Positions 45,636 through 52,485 of a stretch of DNA of 64,000 bases are shown piece by piece (the first letter of the stretch is position 1; the number at the start of each line of letters is the position of its first letter). Both the position numbers and the translations under genes were made by a program. The stretch comes from Xanthobacteraceae bacterium (GTDB lineage Bacteria > Pseudomonadota > Alphaproteobacteria > Rhizobiales > Xanthobacteraceae): contig CP075369.1 in NCBI GenBank assembly GCA_019454205.1, positions 2,418,001 through 2,482,000 on the forward strand. The letters run 5' to 3'. The notes beneath the pieces were generated by a model. It was given only the letters and a program-made list of their open reading frames with translations. It was not told the origin of the DNA and did not search any database.

Positions 45636-46670
45636 GTGGAGTGGCGGCAGGAGATGGCGCGCAAGGCGAAAGCGACGGACGGTATCGACGGATACGCGAA
45701 GATTTCTTCGCCGCGGATTTTTCTGCTCCGCATGACGGTATTTCTGGTGCTCGCGGCGCTGATCGCGACCCTGCTCTACAAACAGATTTACAACGCCTTC
45801 CTCGCGAACCCGCTGCTGAACGGATTGATCCTCGGCGTCTTGCTGATCGGCATTATCCTCTCGGTGCGGCAGGTGGCGCGGCTGTTTCCGGAAGTGCGCT
45901 GGGTGAACGAATTCCGCGTCGCCGATCCGGGCCTTGCGGTGGATCGCGCGCCGGTGCTGCTCGCGCCGATGGCGATGCTGCTGCGCGACCGCGTGGGCCG
46001 CATGACCATCTCGCAACTCACCATGCGCGGCATTCTCGAATCCATCGGCACGCGGCTGGATGAGTCGCGCGACGTCGGCCGCTATCTCGCGGGCCTGCTC
46101 GTGTTCCTCGGCCTGCTTGGCACCTTCTGGGGCCTGCTGGAAACCGTCGGCTCAATCGGCCGGGTGATTTCCTCGCTGGATGCGAGCGGCGACTCCGCGC
46201 GCATCTTCGACGATCTGAAATCCGGCCTTGCCGCGCCGCTCGGCGGCATGGGCATTGCGTTCTCGTCGTCGCTGTTCGGCCTTGCCGGATCGCTGGTGCT
46301 CGGCTTCCTCGATCTGCAAGCGAGCCAGGCGCAGAACCGCTTCTATACCGATCTCGAAGACTGGCTTTCGACCACGGTCGAGGATCTCGGCGTGGCGCAG
46401 ACGGATGTTTCCGGCGCGGGCGCCGCTTCGGCCGCGCCACTGGCCGCTGCGATCCAGCGTCTCGAAAAAACCATCGAGGCTTCCGGTGGAGAACGCGGCA
46501 CGAAAGCGATGGCGAACCTTGCCGGCAGCTTGCAGGAACTCGTCCAGCACATGCGCACCGAACAGCAGATGCTCCGCGACTGGGTGGAGGCGCAGGCCGA
46601 CCGGCAGGGTGAAATCCGCGAACTGCTGGAGCGCATCGCACGCGCGGAAACCGGCGAACGGAGGCGGTGA
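45636..46670 (+). CDS. MotA/TolQ/ExbB-like proton channel protein with C-terminal coiled coil
   Basis: Protein of 344 aa. Helices at about 30-48, 58-78, 155-178 and 210-230; the last pair carries the family block LAGLLVFLGLLGTFWGLLET and GLAAPLGGMGIAFSSSLFGL. The tail (from 265) is a helical coil (IQRLEKTIEASGGERG, LQELVQHMRTEQQMLRDWVE). With the OmpA-type partner downstream it forms a MotAB-like stator pair of unassigned task. The GTG at 45636 is used; the ATG at 45654 is an alternative but abuts its own AGGAG. The stop codon is buried in a long hairpin. Confidence 0.78.
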   Translation: MEWRQEMARKAKATDGIDGYAKISSPRIFLLRMTVFLVLAALIATLLYKQIYNAFLANPLLNGLILGVLLIGIILSVRQVARLFPEVRWVNEFRVADPGLAVDRAPVLLAPMAMLLRDRVGRMTISQLTMRGILESIGTRLDESRDVGRYLAGLLVFLGLLGTFWGLLETVGSIGRVISSLDASGDSARIFDDLKSGLAAPLGGMGIAFSSSLFGLAGSLVLGFLDLQASQAQNRFYTDLEDWLSTTVEDLGVAQTDVSGAGAASAAPLAAAIQRLEKTIEASGGERGTKAMANLAGSLQELVQHMRTEQQMLRDWVEAQADRQGEIRELLERIARAETGERRR

Positions 46671-46740
46671 TCCGGTTCTGACATTCGTACGGCGCTACTC
46701 GCGAACTCATTTGCGAATGTCAGAACCAAAGGATCACCGC
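46664..46740. repeat. Long hairpin 1 between the MotA-like and MotB-like genes
   Basis: GCGGTGATCC plus GGTTCTGACATTCG (46664-46687) pairs perfectly with CGAATGTCAGAACC (46714-46727) plus GGATCACCGC (46731-46740), interrupted only by a three-A bulge: 24 base pairs around a 26-base loop. The TGA stop of the upstream gene (46668-46670) lies in the left arm. Confidence 0.9.
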
Positions 46741-46751
46741 AGTTATAAATG

Positions 46752-46827
46752 GCTAGTGTCCTTCGTATCCGGCGTTCGCTCGGAGGCCACCGAACCCCTA
46801 AGCGAACGCCGGATACGGGACACTAGC
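46752..46827. repeat. Long hairpin 2 between the MotA-like and MotB-like genes
   Basis: GCTAGTGTCC (46752-46761) plus CGTATCCGGCGTTCGCT (46764-46780) pairs with AGCGAACGCCGGATACG (46801-46817) plus GGACACTAGC (46818-46827): 27 base pairs with a two-T bulge and a 20-base loop. It ends two bases before the ATG of the downstream gene, so it covers the ribosome-binding region. Terminal identity to hairpin 1 is low, so the two are distinct elements. Confidence 0.9.
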
Positions 46828-46829
46828 TA

Positions 46830-47843
46830 ATGGCGCTGGGCCGCTCGCGCGCCGACCGCAGGATCGACTACTGGCCGGGCTTCGTCGACGCGCTCTCGAC
46901 GCTGCTGCTCGTCTTCATCTTCCTGATCTCGGTCTTCATGATCGCGCAGTATTTTCTTGGACGCGAGATCGCGGGCAAGCAGGACCAGCTCACGCGCCTG
47001 AACGTGCAGCTCAAGCAGCTTGCCGACCTGCTGTCGCTGGAGCGCGCGACTTCCGCTTCGCTCGAAGACCAGCTTTCCGGATTGCGCGCGAGCCTGCGCG
47101 CCACCGAAGCCGAGCGCGATAAGCTGCGCGGCGACGGCGTCGGCCTTGGCGACGCGAAAACGCGGATCGATTCAATCGCCGCCGACCTCGAAGCGGAGAA
47201 AAAACTCAGCTCGCAACAGGTGTCGCAGATCACGCTCCTGAACCAGCAACTCGTCGCGCTGCGCCGCCAGATCGCGGCACTCGAAGCGGCGCTGGAGGCC
47301 TCCGAAAAGCGCGAGAAGGAAAGCCAGACCAAGATTTCTGATCTCGGCTCCCGCCTCAACGTCGCGCTCGCGCAGCGCGTGCAGGAACTAAACCGCTACC
47401 GCTCCGATTTCTTCGGCAGGCTGCGCGAAGTGCTCGGCAACCGCCCGGAAATCCGCATCGTCGGCGACCGCTTCGTGTTCCAGTCGGAAGTGTTCTTCGA
47501 TCCCGGCTCCGCCGACCTGAAGGACAGCGCCGCGCCCGAACTCGACAAGCTGGCGGCCGCGCTGCTCGAACTGGTCGACAAAATCCCGAAGGATATTCCG
47601 TGGGTGCTGCGGGTGGACGGCCACACCGACGTACGGCCGATCTCGAACGCGCGCTTTCCCTCGAACTGGGAGCTTTCCTCGTCGCGCGCGATCTCGGTCG
47701 TGAAATACCTGATGACGAAGGGCCTCTCACCCGACCGCCTCGTCGCCGCGGGCTTCGGCGAATTCCAGCCCATCGACCCCGCGAACAACGACGATGCCTA
47801 CCGCCGCAACCGCCGCATCGAACTGAAGATCACCGAGCGTTGA
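46830..47843 (+). CDS. MotB/OmpA-like peptidoglycan-binding protein
   Basis: Protein of 337 aa. One N-terminal helix (about 16-38, WPGFVDALSTLLLVFIFLIS) with an Asp at the start as in MotB/ExbD channels. A long coiled coil (50-190, QLTRLNVQLKQLADLLSLER, QQLVALRRQIAALEAALEAS) leads to a C-terminal OmpA domain (FVFQSEVFFDPGSADLKDSA, VDGHTDVRPISNARFPSNWE, GFGEFQPIDPANNDDAYRRN). With the preceding MotA-like protein it probably forms a proton-driven stator-like complex anchored to peptidoglycan. It is not flagellar by context. Confidence 0.82.
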   Translation: MALGRSRADRRIDYWPGFVDALSTLLLVFIFLISVFMIAQYFLGREIAGKQDQLTRLNVQLKQLADLLSLERATSASLEDQLSGLRASLRATEAERDKLRGDGVGLGDAKTRIDSIAADLEAEKKLSSQQVSQITLLNQQLVALRRQIAALEAALEASEKREKESQTKISDLGSRLNVALAQRVQELNRYRSDFFGRLREVLGNRPEIRIVGDRFVFQSEVFFDPGSADLKDSAAPELDKLAAALLELVDKIPKDIPWVLRVDGHTDVRPISNARFPSNWELSSSRAISVVKYLMTKGLSPDRLVAAGFGEFQPIDPANNDDAYRRNRRIELKITER

Positions 47844-47849
47844 CTTCTC

Positions 47850-47955
47850 TCATGGTGAGGAGCGATGCACCGATGCCGGGTTTACCGGACATCGGATTTA
47901 AAAAATGCACACGTCGGCTAAAGCCGACTTGTGTGCATCGCGTCTCGAGCCATGA
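47850..47955. repeat. Composite two-hairpin repeat, copy B
   Basis: Outer arms TCATGG / CCATGA (47850-47855, 47950-47955) and CGATGCAC / GTGCATCG (47863-47870, 47933-47940) enclose hairpin 1 (47871-47894, arms CGATGCCGG / CCGG-A-CATCG) and hairpin 2 (47913-47928, arms GTCGGCT / AGCCGAC), joined by GATTTAAAAAATG. The ends read TCATGGTGAGGAGCG and CGTCTCGAGCCATGA. These are the two halves of the compact repeat that follows at 47957, as if the two-hairpin core had entered such an element. Confidence 0.85.
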
Positions 47956-47956
47956 A

Positions 47957-48003
47957 CCTCATCCTTCGTGACGCCGTGCTTCGCGCGGCTCCTCAGGATG
48001 AGG
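47957..48003. repeat. Compact REP-like palindrome
   Basis: CCTCATCCT (47957-47965) pairs with AGGATGAGG (47995-48003). An inner stem GCCGTGC / GCGCGGC (47973-47979, 47983-47989) forms with one G-T pair. On the minus strand it reads CCTCATCCTGAGGAGCCGCG at its start and has CACGAAGGATGAGG at its end. This form agrees with a short intergenic repeat I recall from Bradyrhizobium-type genomes. Confidence 0.8.
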
Positions 48004-48005
48004 CC

Positions 48006-49802
48006 TCAATGATTGCCGAACTGCAACGCCGCGAGGCGCGAATAAAGCCCGCCACTCGCGGAGAGTTTCGCGTGCGTACCTTCTTCCGCCACGCGACCCT
48101 TCTGCAACACGACGATGCGGTCCGCGCCGAGCACGGTGGCGAGCCTGTGCGCGATCACCAGCGACGTACGCCCTTCCATCGTGCGCTCCAGCGCCTGCTG
48201 CACCAGCGCTTCGCTCTCAGCGTCCAGCGCGGAGGTGGCCTCGTCGAGGAGCAGCACCGGCGCATCGCGCAGCACAGCACGCGCAATCGCGAGCCGCTGC
48301 CGCTGCCCACCCGATAACGTGACGCCACGCTCTCCGACCGGCGTATCGAAACCTTGCGAAAGCGCGGCCACGAACTCCGACACCAGCGCTGTGTCCGCGG
48401 CGCGCTTTACTTCGTCGTCGCTCGCATCGGGCCTGCCGTAGCGGATGTTCTCGGCGATGGAAGCCGCAAAGATCACCGGATCCTGCGGCACCAGCGCGAT
48501 GTTCCTGCGAACGCCAAGCGGATCGGCCTTCGCAATGTCGATGCCGTCGAGCAGCACCCTTCCCGCCTGCGGATCGTCGAAGCGAAGCAGCAGATGAAAC
48601 AGCGTGCTCTTGCCCGAACCGGAAGGACCGACAATCGCAATGCGTTCGCCGGGCGCAGCCGTGAACGTCACGTCCGTCAGCACGTTGGTATCGCGGCGCG
48701 ACGGATAGGCGTAGGTCACGCCCTCGAAGCGCACTTCCCCGCGCAGCTTCGCAGGCAAAGCCAGCGGCGCGGCGGGCGCGACGATCGCGGGCTGCACGTT
48801 CAGCAATTCGATGATGCGCTCCGCCGCGCCCGCGGTCTGCGAGATTTCGCCCCAGACTTCCGAGAGCGCGCCGAGCGCCCCCGCCGCGAATACCGCATAG
48901 AGCACGAACTGGCCGAGCGTACCCGGCGACATTTCCTTTGCGAGCACCGACTGCGCACCGGACCACAAAATCAGCACGACGGAAGCGAAGGCGAGGAAAA
49001 TCGCAATGGCTGTGAGCAGCGCGCGCGATTTCGTCGCCGCCTGTGCGGCTTCATATGCGCGCTCAACGGCGCCGGAGAAGCGCAAACGCGCGGCGTCTTC
49101 GGCGGTCATCGCCTGCACGGTCTTCGCCGCGCCTATCGCTTCGGATGCGAACGCGGTCGCATCCGCCAGCATGTCCTGTGCCATGCGCGAGCGCTTGCGT
49201 ACCGCGCGCCCGAAGCCGAACAGCGGCAGCATCACCGCGGGAATCGCGATCAGCACAAGCAGCGACAGCCTCGGCGACGTCACCACCATCATCGCGATAG
49301 CGCCGATCAGCAGGAGCGCGTTACGCAGCGCGACCGAAGCAGAAGAACCAACCGCGGATTTGATCTGCGTGGTGTCGGCGGTAAGGCGCGAGGTGATCTC
49401 GCCCGCACGCGCGCTGTCGTAAAAACCGGCATCAAGCGCGATCACTTGGCCGAACACCGCATTCCGCAGGTCCGCGACCACGCGCTCGCCGATTGTCGTC
49501 ACGAGGTAGTAGCGGGCGGCACTCGCCAGCGCGAGCACGGCCACCACGCCGAGGATCGCACCGAAATACTGGTTGACGGTCCCGCCCGCATCCTGCGCGA
49601 AGCCGAGGTCGATCATCCGGCGTACCGCCAGCGGGATCGCCAGCGTCGCCACCGCCGCCACGAACAGGGCCGCGACAGCCGCGGCAAAACGCCCCCGGTA
49701 GCGCAGGACATAGGGCATAAGGGCCAAAAGCGGGCGGATCGGGCCTGCGGAAGCCCGCGAGGGGGCAGCCCCGGAGGGTGGAACAGGCTCGGCTTGAGTC
49801 AC
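48006..49802 (-). CDS. ABC exporter half-transporter (MsbA-like)
   Basis: Protein of 598 aa with an N-terminal six-helix exporter domain (FAAAVAALFVAAVATLAIPL, ALLLIGAIAMMVVTSPRLSL) and a C-terminal nucleotide-binding domain: Walker A VGPSGSGKSTLFHLLLR, Q-loop ALVPQDPVIFAASIAENIRY, signature TLSGGQRQRLAIARAVL, Walker B VLLLDEATSALDAESE. It works as a homodimer; lipids or hydrophobic compounds are likely cargo but cannot be assigned. Adjacent and divergent to rpmE. It ends 3 bases from a REP-like palindrome. Confidence 0.9.
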   Translation of the reverse strand: MTQAEPVPPSGAAPSRASAGPIRPLLALMPYVLRYRGRFAAAVAALFVAAVATLAIPLAVRRMIDLGFAQDAGGTVNQYFGAILGVVAVLALASAARYYLVTTIGERVVADLRNAVFGQVIALDAGFYDSARAGEITSRLTADTTQIKSAVGSSASVALRNALLLIGAIAMMVVTSPRLSLLVLIAIPAVMLPLFGFGRAVRKRSRMAQDMLADATAFASEAIGAAKTVQAMTAEDAARLRFSGAVERAYEAAQAATKSRALLTAIAIFLAFASVVLILWSGAQSVLAKEMSPGTLGQFVLYAVFAAGALGALSEVWGEISQTAGAAERIIELLNVQPAIVAPAAPLALPAKLRGEVRFEGVTYAYPSRRDTNVLTDVTFTAAPGERIAIVGPSGSGKSTLFHLLLRFDDPQAGRVLLDGIDIAKADPLGVRRNIALVPQDPVIFAASIAENIRYGRPDASDDEVKRAADTALVSEFVAALSQGFDTPVGERGVTLSGGQRQRLAIARAVLRDAPVLLLDEATSALDAESEALVQQALERTMEGRTSLVIAHRLATVLGADRIVVLQKGRVAEEGTHAKLSASGGLYSRLAALQFGNH

Positions 49803-49894
49803 AGGACGCCCTCGGCTATATCGCCCGCCAATCAGCGAGGCTTATGGATTGACCTGGCGCGGCCCCTTTCGCGCCTGAGTGAAGAGGATTGGCG

Positions 49895-50176
49895 ATGAAA
49901 GAAGGCATTCACCCCGACTACCACACCATCAAGGTCGTGATGACGGACGGCTCGGAATACACGACGCGCTCGACCTGGGGCAAGGAGGGCGACAAGCTGA
50001 ACCTCGACATCGACCCGAAGACGCACCCGGCATGGACCGGCGGCTCGGCACAACTGCTCGACCGCGGCGGCCGCCTGTCGCGTTTCAAGAACAAGTTCGG
50101 TTCGATCGGCGCAGCCGGTACTCCGGCTGGCGACAAGGCTCCGGCCGCGCCCGCGAAAGACGCGAAGAAGAAGTAA
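49895..50176 (+). CDS. rpmE: 50S ribosomal protein L31, zinc-free type
   Basis: Protein of 93 aa starting MKEGIHPDYHTIKVVMTDGS and continuing THPAWTGGSAQLLDRGGRLS with RFKNKFGSI. No cysteines are present, so this is the form that does not bind zinc. The C-terminus has an Ala/Pro/Lys extension (AGDKAPAAPAKDAKKK), which may reach into the subunit interface. Start at the ATG following GAGGATTGGCG. A strong terminator follows. Confidence 0.96.
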   Translation: MKEGIHPDYHTIKVVMTDGSEYTTRSTWGKEGDKLNLDIDPKTHPAWTGGSAQLLDRGGRLSRFKNKFGSIGAAGTPAGDKAPAAPAKDAKKK

Positions 50177-50200
50177 TTCTTCGGGCAACCGGAAATACAA

Positions 50201-50228
50201 AACCCCGCGGGCGACCGCGGGGTTTTTT
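50201..50228. terminator. Terminator between rpmE and rcdA-like gene
   Basis: AACCCCGCGG / CCGCGGGGTT (50201-50210, 50215-50224) around GCGA, followed by a T-run. It serves rpmE and probably also the convergent gene ending at 50249. Confidence 0.9.
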
Positions 50229-50248
50229 GTTTCAGCGCGTGGAAGCGC

Positions 50249-50773
50249 TCAGCCCTTGGCCGTACTGAAGGCGGCGCGGAGCAATCCCAGTTGATGCTCG
50301 ACCGGATTGACCGCCGCTTTCGGCGCATCGGTTTCCGGATTGTAGATGAGCTGGTCGAGCCGCGTGACCTGCTCGTGAACATTGCGGGAAGATTCGATCA
50401 GGCTGCGCAGGCGCACGGGCAGCGACGCCATGGATTCTTCGTGGGGCGTCTGCCAGTTCGAGAGCTTCACCTTGCTCTTTTCGGTTTTCGCCTGGTCGAA
50501 GGTGAGTTCGCCTTCGTTCACCGCGCGCTGGAGCAGAAGCCACGACGCGATCTGCATGAGCCGCGTGGTGAGGCGCATGGATTCGGTTGCATAGGCCAGC
50601 GCGCCGGCGCGGTTCAGCGCTTTCGCTTCCGCGCGGCCCGGCCCGTCGAGATAGGCAGCCGTGGTTTCGACCAGCGCCATGCCTTCGCGGAACAGCGCGG
50701 CGAATTGTTCGCCCGAAACCATCCGCTCGGCGAGGTGAACGGGAAAACCGGATTTCTTAATTGCGTCGGACAT
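50249..50773 (-). CDS. DUF1465 protein, RcdA-like regulator of CtrA degradation
   Basis: All-helical protein of 174 aa (FPVHLAERMVSGEQFAALFR, TESMRLTTRLMQIASWLLLQ, ESMASLPVRLRSLIESSRNV) matching DUF1465. In Caulobacter the DUF1465 protein RcdA is an adaptor that helps the ClpXP protease degrade CtrA through CpdR and PopA. Orthology is inferred from family only. Start at MSDAIKKSG (50773); an upstream extension of 78 codons crosses the predicted small RNA and is not credible. A CtrA box lies 257 bases upstream, with a small RNA gene and terminator between. Confidence 0.8.
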   Translation of the reverse strand: MSDAIKKSGFPVHLAERMVSGEQFAALFREGMALVETTAAYLDGPGRAEAKALNRAGALAYATESMRLTTRLMQIASWLLLQRAVNEGELTFDQAKTEKSKVKLSNWQTPHEESMASLPVRLRSLIESSRNVHEQVTRLDQLIYNPETDAPKAAVNPVEHQLGLLRAAFSTAKG

Positions 50774-50910
50774 GTCCTTCCCCGGCAGTCTTGTACCGCC
50801 GCTCGCGTTCCCGCCCAAGCGGGAAGAAGCGGCACATGCGGCATCGTCGGCGATTGCCGCCGATTTTTCAGTGCACGTTGCATGCCGCGCACACTGTGCG
50901 GGAACGGCAC

Positions 50911-51005
50911 AAAAAAAGAGCCGCCCAAAAGAGCGGCTCGAAGTCTGTTCACAGGGAGGCGTCAAACAGAGTGGACAGGAGCCACTCGACGTCCAGAAAC
51001 TGGAC
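50911..51005 (-). ncRNA. Candidate CtrA-controlled small RNA with anti-Shine-Dalgarno loops
   Basis: Read on the minus strand from about 51005, four hairpins follow one another. They are GTCCAG/CTGGAC (51005-50991, loop TTT); GTGG/CCAC (50985-50971, loop CTCCTGT); CTGTT/AACAG (50969-50945, 15-base loop containing CCTCCC); and GAGCCGC/GCGGCTC (50939-50918) followed by seven U. The last is a rho-independent terminator. The loops present CUCCU and CCUCCC, complementary to Shine-Dalgarno sequences, as in the anti-SD loop small RNAs of Rhizobiales and Rhodobacter. No ORF of note lies inside. The 5' end is inferred. Confidence 0.65.
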
Positions 51006-51029
51006 AATTCGAATAGTGATCTCGAAACC

Positions 51030-51044
51030 TTAATGAGTGGTTAA
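51030..51044 (-). promoter_or_regulatory. Perfect CtrA box at the promoter of the candidate small RNA
   Basis: On the minus strand TTAACCACTCATTAA equals TTAA-N7-TTAA. Its centre is about 32 bases upstream of the inferred RNA start at 51005, with TATTCG (51015-51010) as a possible -10. That placement fits CtrA activation overlapping the -35 region. Confidence 0.65.
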
Positions 51045-51065
51045 TTCGTAAAATTGCGATGAATT

Positions 51066-51248
51066 TCAACGCTTGAAAAAGCTGTCGGCGGCCGATTTCG
51101 AGGCTTCCTTCTTCGCAATGTCGGCTTCCAGCCGTGCGATCTCCTCTTTCAGCAGCGCGATGCGCTCGCGCAGTTCGCCGGCGGAAATCATCGAGAGGTC
51201 GGCGCCGATTTCGTGCACGACTTTCTTCTTCGGACGATCGTCTTCCAT
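51066..51248 (-). CDS. DUF1192 small coiled-coil protein
   Basis: Protein of 60 aa starting MEDDRPKKKVVHEIGADLSM and continuing with a coiled coil (ELRERIALLKEEIARLEADI) and a polar C-terminus ending DSFFKR. It matches DUF1192, a family widespread in Rhizobiales with no known function. The ATG at 51248 follows GGGAGGAAAAA. The open frame extends 91 codons upstream into quinone reductase antisense and is ignored. It lies just upstream of the CtrA box, the small RNA and the rcdA-like gene. Confidence 0.85.
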   Translation of the reverse strand: MEDDRPKKKVVHEIGADLSMISAGELRERIALLKEEIARLEADIAKKEASKSAADSFFKR

Positions 51249-51354
51249 TTTTTCCTCCCGGCATCCGTTGCCCAGTGTATCGCGCAAGGCCGGTGATTTG
51301 TCATGGCTGCGCGGGCGCTCTAAGGACAGGCCATAAATTGCCGGAGCGAATATC

Positions 51355-52353
51355 ATGTCCTTGCCCGAACAGATGACCGTTATCGCCGTTTCCACTCCCG
51401 GCGCGCCGGAAGTGCTGAAGCCGGAACAGCGTCCCGTGCCGAAACCCGAAGGCACGCAGATTCTGGTTCGCGTGCTGGCGGCGGGCGTGAACCGCCCCGA
51501 CGTGATGCAGCGGCAGGGCAAGTATCCGCCGCCGCCGGGCGCGCCGGATTATCCGGGACTCGAAATCGCGGGCGAAGTCGCGGCACTCGGCGCGAACGCG
51601 AAGCGCTGGAAGCTTGGCGACAAGGTTTGCGCGCTGGTCGCGGGCGGCGGCTACGCCGAATATGCGATCGTCGACGAGAGCAATGCGCTGCCCGTGCCGA
51701 AAGGCTTCTCTTTCACCGAAGCGGCCGCACTCCCAGAAACCTTCTTCACCGTCTGGCACAACGTGTTCGAGCGCGGACGCCTGCGCGCGGGCGAGACCTT
51801 GCTGCTGCACGGCGGCTCCAGCGGCATCGGCACCACGGCGATCATGCTGGCGAAAGCCTTCGGCGCGAAGGTGATCGTCACCGCAGGCTCGAAGGAAAAA
51901 TGCGATGCCTGCGTGAAGCTCGGTGCCGATGTGGCGGTCGACTACAAGACACAGGATTTCGTCGCACTGACCAAGGAGCATACCGGCGGCAAGGGCGCCG
52001 ATCTCATCGTCGACATGGTCGGCGGCCCCTACGTGGACCGCAATCTCGACGCCGCGGCGGTCGAAGGCCGCATCGTGCAGATCGCGACCCAGCAGGGCTT
52101 CAAGGTCGAGATGAACCTCATCAAGATCATGTCGAAGCGCCTCACCTACACCGGCTCCACACTCCGCCCGCGCCCGGTCGCGGACAAGGCCGCGATAGCC
52201 GCAGCACTCCTCGAAAAGGCGTGGCCGCTGCTCGATCAGGGCAAGATCAGGCCGGTGATCGACTCCACCTTTCCGCTCGCAGAGGCCGCGAAGGCCCACG
52301 CGCGCATGGAGTCGAGCGGGCACGTCGGGAAAATCGTGCTGACGGCGGGCTGA
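51355..52353 (+). CDS. NAD(P)H quinone oxidoreductase, zinc-independent MDR family (PIG3-like)
   Basis: Protein of 332 aa of the medium-chain reductase superfamily. N-terminal GroES-like domain (LVRVLAAGVNRPDVMQRQGK, PDYPGLEIAGEVAALG), followed by a Rossmann domain with LLHGGSSGIGTTAIMLAKAF and VIVTAGSKEKCDACVKLGAD. The structural zinc-binding cysteine cluster of alcohol dehydrogenases is absent. It likely reduces quinones with NADPH. It is divergent from the DUF1192 gene, 106 bases away. Confidence 0.9.
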   Translation: MSLPEQMTVIAVSTPGAPEVLKPEQRPVPKPEGTQILVRVLAAGVNRPDVMQRQGKYPPPPGAPDYPGLEIAGEVAALGANAKRWKLGDKVCALVAGGGYAEYAIVDESNALPVPKGFSFTEAAALPETFFTVWHNVFERGRLRAGETLLLHGGSSGIGTTAIMLAKAFGAKVIVTAGSKEKCDACVKLGADVAVDYKTQDFVALTKEHTGGKGADLIVDMVGGPYVDRNLDAAAVEGRIVQIATQQGFKVEMNLIKIMSKRLTYTGSTLRPRPVADKAAIAAALLEKAWPLLDQGKIRPVIDSTFPLAEAAKAHARMESSGHVGKIVLTAG

Positions 52354-52485
52354 GACGTCGTCGAGGAGCGCCGATCAAGCCAATTAACCTCGATATTTCC
52401 TTGCCTTGCCGCCGCCGCATGGGGCGGCTACTTCTCGCCTCTGGTCCGGAGGGGGAATTCGGGCCTCTCCCCGGAGGGCGGGATT

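Noticed and set aside
45636..47843. Zorya-type defence system (ZorA/ZorB)
   Set aside because: The pair resembles ZorAB in fold, but the ZorA-like tail is short and there is no helicase or nuclease partner. Neighbours are housekeeping genes.
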